A DNA stretch of 64,000 nucleotides, taken from positions 620,001 through 684,000 of the forward strand of contig OY781093.1 of NCBI GenBank assembly GCA_963676355.1. Reading direction: 5' to 3'. The notes beneath the pieces are model-generated. The model saw only the letters and a list, made by a program, of their open reading frames with translations. It was not told where the DNA came from and searched no databases. Position numbers and translations under genes: made by a program. Numbering within the stretch: the stretch's first letter is position 1; each line of letters opens with the position of its first letter. This document shows, one piece after another, positions 18,117 through 27,085 of this stretch. This DNA comes from JAGLOK01 sp963676355 (lineage in GTDB: Bacteria > Bacillota > Clostridia > Christensenellales > UMGS416).

Positions 18117-19514
18117 ATGCAAAATACCATCTTGTTTTTTGATGACTATATGCTAAGAAGCTATGTAGGGGTAAGAAAAAGGTTTTTCAACGCGCAAAAC
18201 ATGTCGCTAGATATAGTGCCTGAGAACCCAAAAGAGGTCGGCGGAAGGATAATGTATTCTCCCGAAGACAATAACTATAGATTTTGGCGCAAAGTACTTG
18301 ATATAAATACGGATAAAATAATTCAGATAAAGGTTTATAGCTCGGATGATTTGAAAAGCTGGCAAGAAATGCCGGAATGTCGAATGAGCGCAGAAGATGA
18401 CGCGACAAAAGGCTTCCTTGGCGGGCATATTACAAGAGATAAGTTTGAACCGAATCCTGAAAAAAGATATAAAAGCACGTATATAATAAAAAATAAGGAC
18501 AACACAGGAACCGGAATGATTGCAGAAAGTCCGGATGGCCTTAATTGGAATACAGATACTGATAACGTTTTTTGCAACCATATAAGCGATACAATTAATA
18601 ATACATTTTACAATCCGATTTTCAACGAATATCAAACCATATTAAGGGCTGGATTTATTGAAAGAAGGATTTTTTGCAAAACTTCAAAAGATATGAAGAG
18701 CTGGTCTAAAGCAAGATGTCTTATGATGCCTAATCCGCACGACGAGCCTTGCGTTGAATATTATGGCATGTCAGTTTTCCCGATGGATGGATATTTCCTT
18801 GGATACCTGTGGAAATATAAGCCGCCCATGTTTGACAGCGCCAAAACAAAAATGGCGGGCAAAACGGACACTTATCTTGTATACAGCTATGATGGCTTCT
18901 GCTGGAATTTTGCATCTGATTCGCCTGTTGTTGAAAGGCCAATGCCTCCGGCTCACGGAAGTGCCAGTATATATCTTTCATCACTGGACGAGTCAATTGA
19001 TAAAAAATCATGGATTTTATCGGGAGATATAAGAAGAATTGATCATGCTTGTGGCTTTAAACCTGTGTACCCGGACTCTGAAATTCCTAAGTTGGCAAAA
19101 GAAGAAGGCTTTGCTGCAACAGGACTATATGAAGTTCGCAAAGAGGGTTTTGCGGCGCTGGAGTCTATATCAAACGAATCAGAAATAACATTTAAGAGAA
19201 TAATGCTTAACGGCGAAGATTTGTTCTTTAATATAAGTGCGCCTTTGGGTTGGGCAAAGTTTCAGATTTGCGATGATAAAGGAATAATACCCGGATACTC
19301 ATATGAAGATAACATAGCTTTCATGGATGGCGATGAAATTCGCTATAGACCAAAGTGGAAAAATAAAGATTTATCCGCTCTGAAGGGAAGAAGCATAATT
19401 GTACAAGTGAAAATGTATACTTGTCTGCTGTTTTCAGTCACCGGTGATTTTTACACACACAACGGATATTTTCCTGCTGTAAGCTTGGGAAATCAGGATA
19501 ATCCTCTGCTATAA
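18117..19514 (+). CDS. Propeller-type glycosidase-like protein A
   Basis: The ATG at 18117 is chosen because GAGGAG precedes it by 10 bases; the track frame start (TTG 18099) overlaps that site. The 465-residue protein has repeated blade-like segments such as FRFWRKV, DDLKSWQEMP, SPDGLNWNTD, SKDMKSWSKA and SYDGFCWNF, a pattern of five-bladed beta-propellers of the GH32/GH43/GH130-like group. After about residue 360 a beta-sandwich tail follows (LNGEDLFFNISAPLGWAKFQI). No signal peptide is present. It lies just after transporter 1 and is related in layout to the next gene. I cannot assign a family number or substrate. Confidence 0.6.
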   Translation: MQNTILFFDDYMLRSYVGVRKRFFNAQNMSLDIVPENPKEVGGRIMYSPEDNNYRFWRKVLDINTDKIIQIKVYSSDDLKSWQEMPECRMSAEDDATKGFLGGHITRDKFEPNPEKRYKSTYIIKNKDNTGTGMIAESPDGLNWNTDTDNVFCNHISDTINNTFYNPIFNEYQTILRAGFIERRIFCKTSKDMKSWSKARCLMMPNPHDEPCVEYYGMSVFPMDGYFLGYLWKYKPPMFDSAKTKMAGKTDTYLVYSYDGFCWNFASDSPVVERPMPPAHGSASIYLSSLDESIDKKSWILSGDIRRIDHACGFKPVYPDSEIPKLAKEEGFAATGLYEVRKEGFAALESISNESEITFKRIMLNGEDLFFNISAPLGWAKFQICDDKGIIPGYSYEDNIAFMDGDEIRYRPKWKNKDLSALKGRSIIVQVKMYTCLLFSVTGDFYTHNGYFPAVSLGNQDNPLL

Positions 19515-19525
19515 GGAGCATATTA

Positions 19526-21160
19526 ATGAAAGATAAACGTCCGATAGTTTTGTCAGATAAGAAACAAGTATTTATTGATGGCAAGTTCATTGATAAATCT
19601 CATGGTATAAGTTTTGAAGTGCACCAGCCAAAAAAAACAAATGAGATAACTCTAAGGTGTGATAAGCCTTGGGAAAAAAATATCATAGGTCTATATAATT
19701 CCGTAATTTACGATGAAAAAATAATGAAATATAAAATGTGGTATGGAATTGTAACCGATGAACTGCCATCGGATGATGCAATAGCCGGAAGGGTGAGCCT
19801 TGTCGGATATGCAGAATCGGCTGATGGAATCACGTGGGACAAACCTTTACTGGGAATCGATGACGGACGCTTTGGAATCAAAACGAATATAGTTATGGGC
19901 GCGGGAGCTTCGGGAGTAGAATATATAGAAGACAGCCATATTATGGTTTTTATAGATCCTAACGCAGAAGAATCAGAGCGATATAAATTGGTGACAAAAA
20001 TAAAAAAATTGAATACAGAGCTGTATCTTTTTGCATCAGAAGACGGAATTAAATGGAAAGAAAAAAAGCGAGGCATTATAAAGTATAAATTTGAAGTGGA
20101 CAAGGACGGAAGACAAATACTTTCGGATAAAGACAGTAACGGCAACCTAATCAACATAAGAGATTTTCATCTGGATTCCCAAAACATAATATTTTGGGAT
20201 GACAGCATACAAAAATACGTAACATATGTGAGGAAAAATAAGCGTATAGACGGACAGCAATATAGAACAGTAGCGCGGGGCGAGAGCGCAGACCTTGATT
20301 CTTTTTGCTTGGTTGATGAAATGCCGGTTGTCTTGCAGCCGGATGTTTGGGATTGTCCACAAAAGAGCCAGAGGCTTAACTGTGATATCGCAGGATATGA
20401 TATATATACAAATGCTGCTATAAAATATCAGGCGGAAAGCGCTTATTATATGTTTCCGTCAATTTACTATAAGTATGGATCTTTTCTTCCCGGCTTTAAA
20501 GAGCGTGTGCCCCTGAATTCCGGACCGGTGGATGTTGGATTTGCCGCAAGCCGCGACGGCGTAAATTGGGAAAGGTATGACCGCAAACCTTTTATCAGCC
20601 TTGGACAAAGAGGGCAGTATGACTGCGCGTCGATTTATATGGTTCACGGATTGGTGCCCGGAAAAAACGGCACAATGTATATGTATTCATCGGCAACGGA
20701 TAACCTTCACGGATATAATAGAGGGGACAGACACAATGATACAAATAACAGTCTGCTCAAGCAGGAGGCATTTCCGGCTGAAAAAAATTCTTTCACAATT
20801 ACGAGATATGAAATACGCGAAGATGGTTTTGTTTCGGTTTACGGAGGATATATGGGCGGGGAGTTTGTTACGCCACCATTGTTATTTAATGGAGATGTGA
20901 TGAAAATCAATGTAGATACGTCTGCTACCGGGACGGTTGCCATTGAGGTTCAGGATGAAGATGGTATACCGATAAAAGGATTTAGTTTGTATGACTGCAA
21001 TCTGATACATACTGCAAATCAAATCGACAGAGAGGTTAAATGGGCTGAAAAAAACGACTTAGGAAAGATTTCGGGGAAAACGATAAAGCTAAGATTTGTG
21101 CTGAAAAATGCGCATATTTACTCCTTTGAATTTACAAAAAGCTCACGGTTATCTGTTTGA
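19526..21160 (+). CDS. Propeller-type glycosidase-like protein B
   Basis: The 544-residue product shares the layout of its upstream neighbour: blades with ESADGITWDKP, ASEDGIKWKEK and SRDGVNWERY, then a C-terminal beta-sandwich (LLFNGDVMKINVDTSATG, VEVQ-like strands, GKTIKLRFVLKNAHIYSFEF). It is longer by about 80 residues in the propeller part. The pair probably arose by duplication and divergence, and both are cytoplasmic since no signal peptide is seen. AAGGAG precedes the ATG, 11 bases after the previous stop. Cleavage of a fructan- or arabinan-like oligosaccharide imported by transporter 1 is possible, but the active-site carboxylates cannot be identified with confidence. Confidence 0.6.
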   Translation: MKDKRPIVLSDKKQVFIDGKFIDKSHGISFEVHQPKKTNEITLRCDKPWEKNIIGLYNSVIYDEKIMKYKMWYGIVTDELPSDDAIAGRVSLVGYAESADGITWDKPLLGIDDGRFGIKTNIVMGAGASGVEYIEDSHIMVFIDPNAEESERYKLVTKIKKLNTELYLFASEDGIKWKEKKRGIIKYKFEVDKDGRQILSDKDSNGNLINIRDFHLDSQNIIFWDDSIQKYVTYVRKNKRIDGQQYRTVARGESADLDSFCLVDEMPVVLQPDVWDCPQKSQRLNCDIAGYDIYTNAAIKYQAESAYYMFPSIYYKYGSFLPGFKERVPLNSGPVDVGFAASRDGVNWERYDRKPFISLGQRGQYDCASIYMVHGLVPGKNGTMYMYSSATDNLHGYNRGDRHNDTNNSLLKQEAFPAEKNSFTITRYEIREDGFVSVYGGYMGGEFVTPPLLFNGDVMKINVDTSATGTVAIEVQDEDGIPIKGFSLYDCNLIHTANQIDREVKWAEKNDLGKISGKTIKLRFVLKNAHIYSFEFTKSSRLSV

Positions 21161-21234
21161 TATATGAATAGATTGAAGTTATAATTTAAAAAAAGCTAAC
21201 CGTACGGAACGCGCTAGAAATTTGGTGGTTAAAA

Positions 21235-22761
21235 ATGATTCCTATAAAGATACTTCTAGTTGACGATGAAGTCATTATAAAGAGGGTTTTGATTGAGAAG
21301 ATAGACTGGGCAAAGTATGATATGGAAATAGTCAAAGTCGCAAACAGCGCACGTGAAGCACTGGATTATCTTGAAAAATTCGATGTTGATTTAGTAATCA
21401 CAGACATGAAGATGCCTGTGATGGATGGCAATAAGTTTATTGAGCAGGCAAAACAGATAAGGAGAAACTTAAAATTTCTTGTTTTGAGCGCATATACCGA
21501 TTTTGAAATTGTAAGAAAATCTTTTAAGCTAGGTGTTTATGATTATATGCAAAAATCTGATATAAATACACCGACGATGTATAGTTTGTTGACAAAAATA
21601 CGAAACGAAATAGATAAGGAACGAAGAGAGAAAATAAACAGAAGTATTAATTCCTACACTGACAGCGATAGTTGGCAGAAAAGCAACAACGCTGCCATAC
21701 TTGAAATTTCCGATGCAAAAGAATATAGCGTTTTGCATGTAAGGCATAAATGCAGAGGCGATATTTTTAGCAGTATTTCTGAAATAATAAGGAAAAACAA
21801 GATCGGAAAAGAAAGGCTGTTTTTGCTGGAAGCCAATGAAGAAAATATAACAATGCTAATAGAGCATGATTTTGCATCATATGACAGAAAGAAAAATGAC
21901 ATCGCATATATAATCAAGCAGGCAATAGTGCTGTTGGAAACGGAAAATGCAGTGGATTTTTGCATAGGTGTGAGCAATATCGGGCTTGGTTCACAAATTG
22001 AGAGTTTAAGATATGAAGCGCAGAAAGCAGTGGAAGGCGAATATTATAACGATGGAGCCAGCAAAATATTCTATTGCAGCGATAAAAATAATTCAAATGA
22101 AAAAAATGATGACAGATTAGAGGCTGAATACTGGAAGGCTAAAATAAAGAAACATACAAAAACTCTTGATATACCAGGAGCAAATTCAGTGTTTGAAAAC
22201 TTGTCTGAATTTGTGAAGGAAGTCGGCTTAGCTCAAAATAAATGTCAGGAGATTTTTTTCAACACTTACCTTTATTATGTGAACTTTCTTTATAGCAATA
22301 ATATTGTTGACCAAGGGATAGAACAAGATTATGCTAAAGTTTATAGTATAATTAAGCAATTGGGAAAGTTTAGACAATTGAATGATTGGATTAAAAGCAA
22401 TCTTATAAAGATTGAAAAAATATATATTGGAAAATTTAAAAGCGATATTACACAAATCCTAAAAATATATGTGAAGCAAAATATTGATAAGGATTTGTCT
22501 CTTAGTTGTATTGCTGAGCAATACGGATTCAACCAATCATACATCAGCCATTTATTTAAAGAAAAAGAGGGAATACCACTAAAGAGATATATAAATAATA
22601 TAAGACTTGATAAAGCAAAATATTATCTTGTTAACACGAATATAAAAGTAAAGGATATTTGCGGTTTGGTTGGATACAGCAATCCGGAGCATTTCTCCAG
22701 AGAATTTAAAAAGAAACTGGGGCAGTCTCCAAACTATTTCAGAAACCAAAGCACTATTTAG
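21235..22761 (+). CDS. YesN-type response regulator with AraC DNA-binding domain
   Basis: The 508-residue protein has a receiver domain (about 1-125) with acidic pocket Asp10/Asp11 and phospho-acceptor Asp57 in VITDMKMP, a long middle region, and a C-terminal AraC-type double helix-turn-helix (about 405-505; ends with the FSREFKKKLGQSPNYFR signature). Phosphorylated by its partner kinase in the next gene, it should activate nearby sugar genes. It lies 74 bases after the propeller genes, probably with its own promoter, and the leader holds an 8-base palindrome CCGTACGG at 21200-21207. Likely targets are transporter 1 and the glycosidase genes, by analogy with YesMN systems. Confidence 0.93.
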   Translation: MIPIKILLVDDEVIIKRVLIEKIDWAKYDMEIVKVANSAREALDYLEKFDVDLVITDMKMPVMDGNKFIEQAKQIRRNLKFLVLSAYTDFEIVRKSFKLGVYDYMQKSDINTPTMYSLLTKIRNEIDKERREKINRSINSYTDSDSWQKSNNAAILEISDAKEYSVLHVRHKCRGDIFSSISEIIRKNKIGKERLFLLEANEENITMLIEHDFASYDRKKNDIAYIIKQAIVLLETENAVDFCIGVSNIGLGSQIESLRYEAQKAVEGEYYNDGASKIFYCSDKNNSNEKNDDRLEAEYWKAKIKKHTKTLDIPGANSVFENLSEFVKEVGLAQNKCQEIFFNTYLYYVNFLYSNNIVDQGIEQDYAKVYSIIKQLGKFRQLNDWIKSNLIKIEKIYIGKFKSDITQILKIYVKQNIDKDLSLSCIAEQYGFNQSYISHLFKEKEGIPLKRYINNIRLDKAKYYLVNTNIKVKDICGLVGYSNPEHFSREFKKKLGQSPNYFRNQSTI

Positions 22762-22771
22762 GGCACTGCTT

Positions 22772-24622
22772 ATGTTTGCAAAGAGGATAAAAAACATATC
22801 AGGGAGCAAAAGTAAAATAGTAAGCATAATTACTATCCCCATTTTCATACTGGTTTTTTTTATAGCGATTACACTTGTCTACATTGCGTATATGAATAGT
22901 GACGATATCATTGAACAGTCGGTTACAGAAGAATACATCACAATAATTGATGGAAGAAGAGTGATGTTTGGAGAAATGATAGAACGAATTGTGTCGCTTA
23001 TAAGCAATACTTTCTATCAGGACACTACGATGAATCTGATAAGTGGTAAAGTTACGGGCTATGAAAAATTTAAGAGTATGGAAGAAATAAGAGAATTTTT
23101 GCGATACGATAAAGGGTTTGGCAATGAATACGACTTTTTTTTCTACGGGTTTAATGGTATAAATTTTTACAAAACTGATTCTATTTTTAAAGATATCAGC
23201 TCGTTTCAAGACTCTTATTGGTACGAAAAGGCAACACAAAACAGCAGCTTTATTAACTGGTTTGGCATAAGGGCAAGCGAAACCGACGATAGAAAAGTGT
23301 TCCTTGCATCTATGAAATTGGACATAACTATAAGCTATGATGAGCATGTTGAGGGTTTAGGCTTTTTCTCTATTGACGAAACAATTTTGAATGATATTTT
23401 TAAAAATATAAGCGGTACTTTTTATGTGGTGGACAGGGACGGCAAAATTATCTATGATACATCAAAGCAAATGCTTGAAAGAGATGTTTCTGATCTGGGA
23501 ATTGACTTTGATAAAGATATGCCGGCAAATTCGCAATACAGCGTAAAAACGGTTGATGGCGCACTGTTTGGCAAGCATTCGAATAATATCGCAATAATAA
23601 GCGCGCAGGATTCATATGGCCTTTCAATAATACACATAAGAGAGCATCTGCCTATAATGATGAGATATAAATACCTGCAATATATGATATATGCAGCGTA
23701 CTTTATTATTTTGGCGTTTGTAATATATTATGCGCTTATGTATAGGAACTGGATTGGTAAACCTATAAAAAAGCTAAACAACATAATTATAAAAATGAAT
23801 AAGGATGACAAATCAACAGATGAGTTTAATGATAAAAGTAATGATATTGCATCGGGAATAAAAAGAATTGATTATGAGTTTAACAAAATACTTGCCGAAA
23901 ATAATAATATATTAAAAAGGATAAGCAAAATAGAAATTGCAGAGCAGCTGATGGAAATGAAAAAACTGCAGGCTGAAATTGATCCACATTTTTTGTATAA
24001 CATATTAAGCCATGTAAAGTTTGCCGCGATGCTTAATAATCCTGAGCAGATTGTAAAGATAATAGACTGTCTGTTTGTAATACTCAAAATAAAAAAAGGA
24101 CAGGTGGATAATTTTATACCGGTTCATGAAGAAATTGAGATCCTTGAAAAATATATTGATATTATAAACTTACTGTATCAGGATAATGTTGAATTTAATA
24201 TTGATATAGATGATGAAATAGTTGATTATTTTATACCTGCGTTTATACTTCAGCCTATTGTAGAAAATTGCGTGCATCACGGAACTGATCCCAGCACAAA
24301 AGGCGGTAGGGTGGATATAGTCGGTGGGATAGAAAATGGTAATATTGTTTTTATAATATCCGATAACGGAAAAGGCATACAAAAAGAAGCTATAGCAAAA
24401 ATTATTCAATATCAAAAAAATATGAATAACAGTAAGAATGAGCACATGGGAATAATGAATATAGATAAAAAGATTAAGCTTTGCTGTGGCAACGATTATG
24501 GGATTACAATTGAGTCCGTAACCGGACAAGGAACGAAAGTGATTATCAAGCTGAGCTTGATTACTGATATATATCCAGACATATCACAACTCAGAACCAT
24601 GGAAGATTTTGTGTCCGAATAG
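22772..24622 (+). CDS. YesM-type sensor histidine kinase
   Basis: The ATG at 22772 is chosen because it lies just after the regulator stop; the longer frame from 22670 would overlap the regulator by 92 bases. The 616-residue protein has an N-terminal membrane helix (IVSIITIPIFILVFFIAI), a large extracellular sensor of about 270 residues, a second helix (YMIYAAYFIILAFVIYYALMY), a HAMP-like linker, and the His_kinase domain with EIDPHFLYNILSH, where His406 is the phosphorylation site. The ATPase domain follows with LQPIVENCVHHG and ISDNGKGI. It probably senses an oligosaccharide, perhaps through the transporter binding protein, and phosphorylates the regulator upstream. The operon order regulator-kinase is typical. 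Confidence 0.92.
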   Translation: MFAKRIKNISGSKSKIVSIITIPIFILVFFIAITLVYIAYMNSDDIIEQSVTEEYITIIDGRRVMFGEMIERIVSLISNTFYQDTTMNLISGKVTGYEKFKSMEEIREFLRYDKGFGNEYDFFFYGFNGINFYKTDSIFKDISSFQDSYWYEKATQNSSFINWFGIRASETDDRKVFLASMKLDITISYDEHVEGLGFFSIDETILNDIFKNISGTFYVVDRDGKIIYDTSKQMLERDVSDLGIDFDKDMPANSQYSVKTVDGALFGKHSNNIAIISAQDSYGLSIIHIREHLPIMMRYKYLQYMIYAAYFIILAFVIYYALMYRNWIGKPIKKLNNIIIKMNKDDKSTDEFNDKSNDIASGIKRIDYEFNKILAENNNILKRISKIEIAEQLMEMKKLQAEIDPHFLYNILSHVKFAAMLNNPEQIVKIIDCLFVILKIKKGQVDNFIPVHEEIEILEKYIDIINLLYQDNVEFNIDIDDEIVDYFIPAFILQPIVENCVHHGTDPSTKGGRVDIVGGIENGNIVFIISDNGKGIQKEAIAKIIQYQKNMNNSKNEHMGIMNIDKKIKLCCGNDYGITIESVTGQGTKVIIKLSLITDIYPDISQLRTMEDFVSE

Positions 24623-24726
24623 CAACATGGTGACCCAATATCTTTTTTGTGAAAAATATCAATTTAGTATGGCTAAAGTCATATGATTATTTTAGTTTCA
24701 TTCATTAAGTCAGGAGAAACGATAAA

Positions 24727-24757
24727 AACATCATGTGAATAAATCATGATGTTGTTT
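24727..24757 (+). terminator. Candidate terminator after YesM gene
   Basis: A 9-base perfect stem (AACATCATG with CATGATGTT) and 9-base loop is followed by GTTTATAATTT. It would end the regulator-kinase operon before the sialidase-fold gene. The stem is AT-rich and the T-run is short, so strength is uncertain. Confidence 0.4.
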
Positions 24758-24795
24758 ATAATTTATTTTATTAATAGGATTTTGGGGAATAAATT

Positions 24796-25851
24796 ATGAA
24801 CAAATTGAATGTGATTGATAAAAAAGTATTATTTAAGTCAAAAGAAGATTTAAATTTTCCCAGATATTTTATTTATGATGCAAATAGAAGACAGGTATCT
24901 TTTACTAAAGGCAGACACGGTGTATATGAAACTCATATTGTCATGCAAAGTGAAGACGGAGGAGAAACATGGTTTCCAGACACAGAATATCCTCTGCGGC
25001 AACACATAAGCACCGTCAGCCGTTTGAATGACTCCAGCCTTTTTAGCTGGGGGGAGCTGAGTTTGAACACGGATATGCTTTTTAAAAGACATTATGAAGT
25101 TGCCATATCTAGCAATAACGGAAGAACTTGGTCAATTGAAAAAATGCCTTTGGCAGAGTCAAAAATGCCGTTGCGGCCTTTTGGCAAACTGATTCAATTG
25201 GAAGACGGAACGCTTCTGCAGCCCGCATATGCCAAAGCGATTGGTGATGAAAAAGACTCACAATTTATAATTGCAAAAAAGCCAGACGAAACTTGGTGGA
25301 GATTAACAAGCAAGGTGTTTGGACCTGAAATACAGGAAATGTATCCCGAAATTTACCGCGAAACGAAAAAAATTCATGAAGGATTTGAAGGAGTGCATGA
25401 AGGAACGATAGAGCGGCTTCAAGATGGAAGGCTATTGTGTGTATCGCGCACAGGATATAAAGACAGTCCGATGGTACAAGCTTGGTCAGAGGATAACGGG
25501 CATACTTGGACCAAACCAAGACCCATTATCAGTTATGGGGGTGTATGTCCCAACCTGCTTCAAATGGGAAATGGAACTTTGATTTTGGTATTTGGAGCAA
25601 GATACACGGGCGAAAAAAGAATTGGGGGAGACATTACGGCGCTTCTTTCAAGCGATGGAGGAGAGACTTGGTCGGATTCTTATAATATCTATAGTGGGCC
25701 GGGTGCTTCATATTCAGATATAGTGGCTACTGGCGATGATGAGTTCATGGTGATATATGCGGAAAGTGCATTTTCGCTTCAGTATTTGCCGCAATATTCA
25801 GCAGTTGCAGAATACAATAAAATATGTCTGATAACGCTTAAAACAGAATGA
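24796..25851 (+). CDS. Sialidase-fold protein with Asp-box (BNR) repeats
   Basis: Four Asp-box motifs are visible in this 351-residue protein: SEDGGETW, SSNNGRTW, SEDNGHTW and SSDGGETW. These mark the six-bladed sialidase/neuraminidase propeller. The C-terminal EYNKICLITLK is usual for cytoplasmic members. The N-terminal part holds FPRYFIYD, which could supply one of the arginines of a sialidase site, but a full arginine triad cannot be confirmed. No signal peptide is present, so this is not a secreted neuraminidase. It is probably an intracellular hydrolase or lyase on an imported glycan. The gene starts an operon with NagA and a kinase (50 bases downstream), which hints at an amino-sugar containing substrate. 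Confidence 0.75.
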   Translation: MNKLNVIDKKVLFKSKEDLNFPRYFIYDANRRQVSFTKGRHGVYETHIVMQSEDGGETWFPDTEYPLRQHISTVSRLNDSSLFSWGELSLNTDMLFKRHYEVAISSNNGRTWSIEKMPLAESKMPLRPFGKLIQLEDGTLLQPAYAKAIGDEKDSQFIIAKKPDETWWRLTSKVFGPEIQEMYPEIYRETKKIHEGFEGVHEGTIERLQDGRLLCVSRTGYKDSPMVQAWSEDNGHTWTKPRPIISYGGVCPNLLQMGNGTLILVFGARYTGEKRIGGDITALLSSDGGETWSDSYNIYSGPGASYSDIVATGDDEFMVIYAESAFSLQYLPQYSAVAEYNKICLITLKTE

Positions 25852-25900
25852 AAGTTTTGAAAAATGGTGACGGCTTATTTAAAGGGAGACTAAGGCGGCT

Positions 25901-27085
25901 ATGGAAACGCTACTAATAAAGAATATAAGCATAATAGGCGAATCCATATTAGAAGATAGCGCCATTTTATGCCGTTACGGGAAAATAGAGAAAATAATCA
26001 GCAAAGAGCAATCGGAAGGACAAAAGGCGGACAATATCATCGACGCGAAAGGAAAGATGATTGCACCCGGCTTTATTGATATGCATATGCACGGGATGTG
26101 CAATTTGCTGACCGATAAGAGTGTTCAACAGCTTGAGAAATTATCGAAACTGCTGCCTGAATATGGAGTTACAAGCTTTTTGGCCGGAGTGTTGCCTCAA
26201 ACAGATGAAAAAGAAGACTATGCGCTGCTTGAAGAATTGGCAAGGGCTGAAAGTCAAGGCGCAAACATACTGGGGTTTTTCCTTGAAGGGCACTTTTTGT
26301 CGTTGACGGGAGCAATAACAAATTTAAACGCAGATAAATCAGCTGAATATATTGATAAACTAAAAGAAAAAGCGGCGCCATATAAACTCGTATTCGGGAT
26401 ATCACCTGAGTTTCCGAAGATAATACAACTGCTGCCTAATATGACAAGCAATGGATATAAAGCGTTTATAACTCATACAAAAGCAAGCGTGAGAGAAACT
26501 GAGGCGGCTATTGGATTGGGAGCAGTACATGCAACTCATTTTTATGACGTGTTTCCGTATCCGGGAGAAAAAGACCCCGGTGTGAGGCGGTGTGGAGCAG
26601 TGGAGGCTATACTCGCAAACCCGAATGTAAGCGTGGATTTCATACTGGACGGGGAGCATGTCGATCCGGTAGCTGTGAAAATGGCGATGCAGTGCAAAGG
26701 CAGCGAAGGGGTGTGCCTTGTTACTGACGCAAATATAAACGCGGGACTTCCGGCAGGGAGATATAGAGGGCTTAGCGGTAATGATATAGTCGTTGAGTAT
26801 GAGGGAGGGCCTGCAAGGCTTGCTGAAAACACATCAACGCCCGGTATGCTGGCAGGAAGCGGACTAACTATGGAAAAGGCTATTAAAAATGCCGTATCAA
26901 TGCTGGGAGTATCAATACCTCAAGCAATCATGATGGCATCATATAATCCTGCAAAAGTATTAGGGTTAAGCCATTGCAAAGGAAGGCTGGCGGAAGGATA
27001 TGATGCAGACATGGTGCTTCTGGATAAAGATTTAAATGTAATGCAATGTTGGATAGGCGGAAAGCAAGTTTTTAAAAAGGAATGA
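25901..27085 (+). CDS. nagA: N-acetylglucosamine-6-phosphate deacetylase
   Basis: The 394-residue amidohydrolase-fold protein has GFIDMHMHG (metal site, about residues 57-65), FLEGHFLS with the metal-binding Glu, GISPE, THTKAS, HATHFYDVFPYPGEKDPG and CLVTDANINAG with the catalytic Asp. Length and motifs fit NagA, which removes acetate from N-acetylglucosamine 6-phosphate to give glucosamine 6-phosphate. The family's usual HLFNAM loop is altered to HFYDVF, so related N-acetylhexosamine phosphates are also possible substrates. The stop overlaps the following kinase start by 4 bases. The next step would normally be NagB, and a divergent NagB-like protein is found three genes downstream. Confidence 0.88.
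   Translation: METLLIKNISIIGESILEDSAILCRYGKIEKIISKEQSEGQKADNIIDAKGKMIAPGFIDMHMHGMCNLLTDKSVQQLEKLSKLLPEYGVTSFLAGVLPQTDEKEDYALLEELARAESQGANILGFFLEGHFLSLTGAITNLNADKSAEYIDKLKEKAAPYKLVFGISPEFPKIIQLLPNMTSNGYKAFITHTKASVRETEAAIGLGAVHATHFYDVFPYPGEKDPGVRRCGAVEAILANPNVSVDFILDGEHVDPVAVKMAMQCKGSEGVCLVTDANINAGLPAGRYRGLSGNDIVVEYEGGPARLAENTSTPGMLAGSGLTMEKAIKNAVSMLGVSIPQAIMMASYNPAKVLGLSHCKGRLAEGYDADMVLLDKDLNVMQCWIGGKQVFKKE

Noticed and set aside
22799..23347. 182-residue open frame on the minus strand
   Set aside because: Opposite strand of the YesM kinase sensor region; no supporting start signal.
24796..25851. Secreted neuraminidase
   Set aside because: Asp-boxes are present but there is no signal peptide and the arginine triad could not be confirmed, so only a sialidase fold is claimed.
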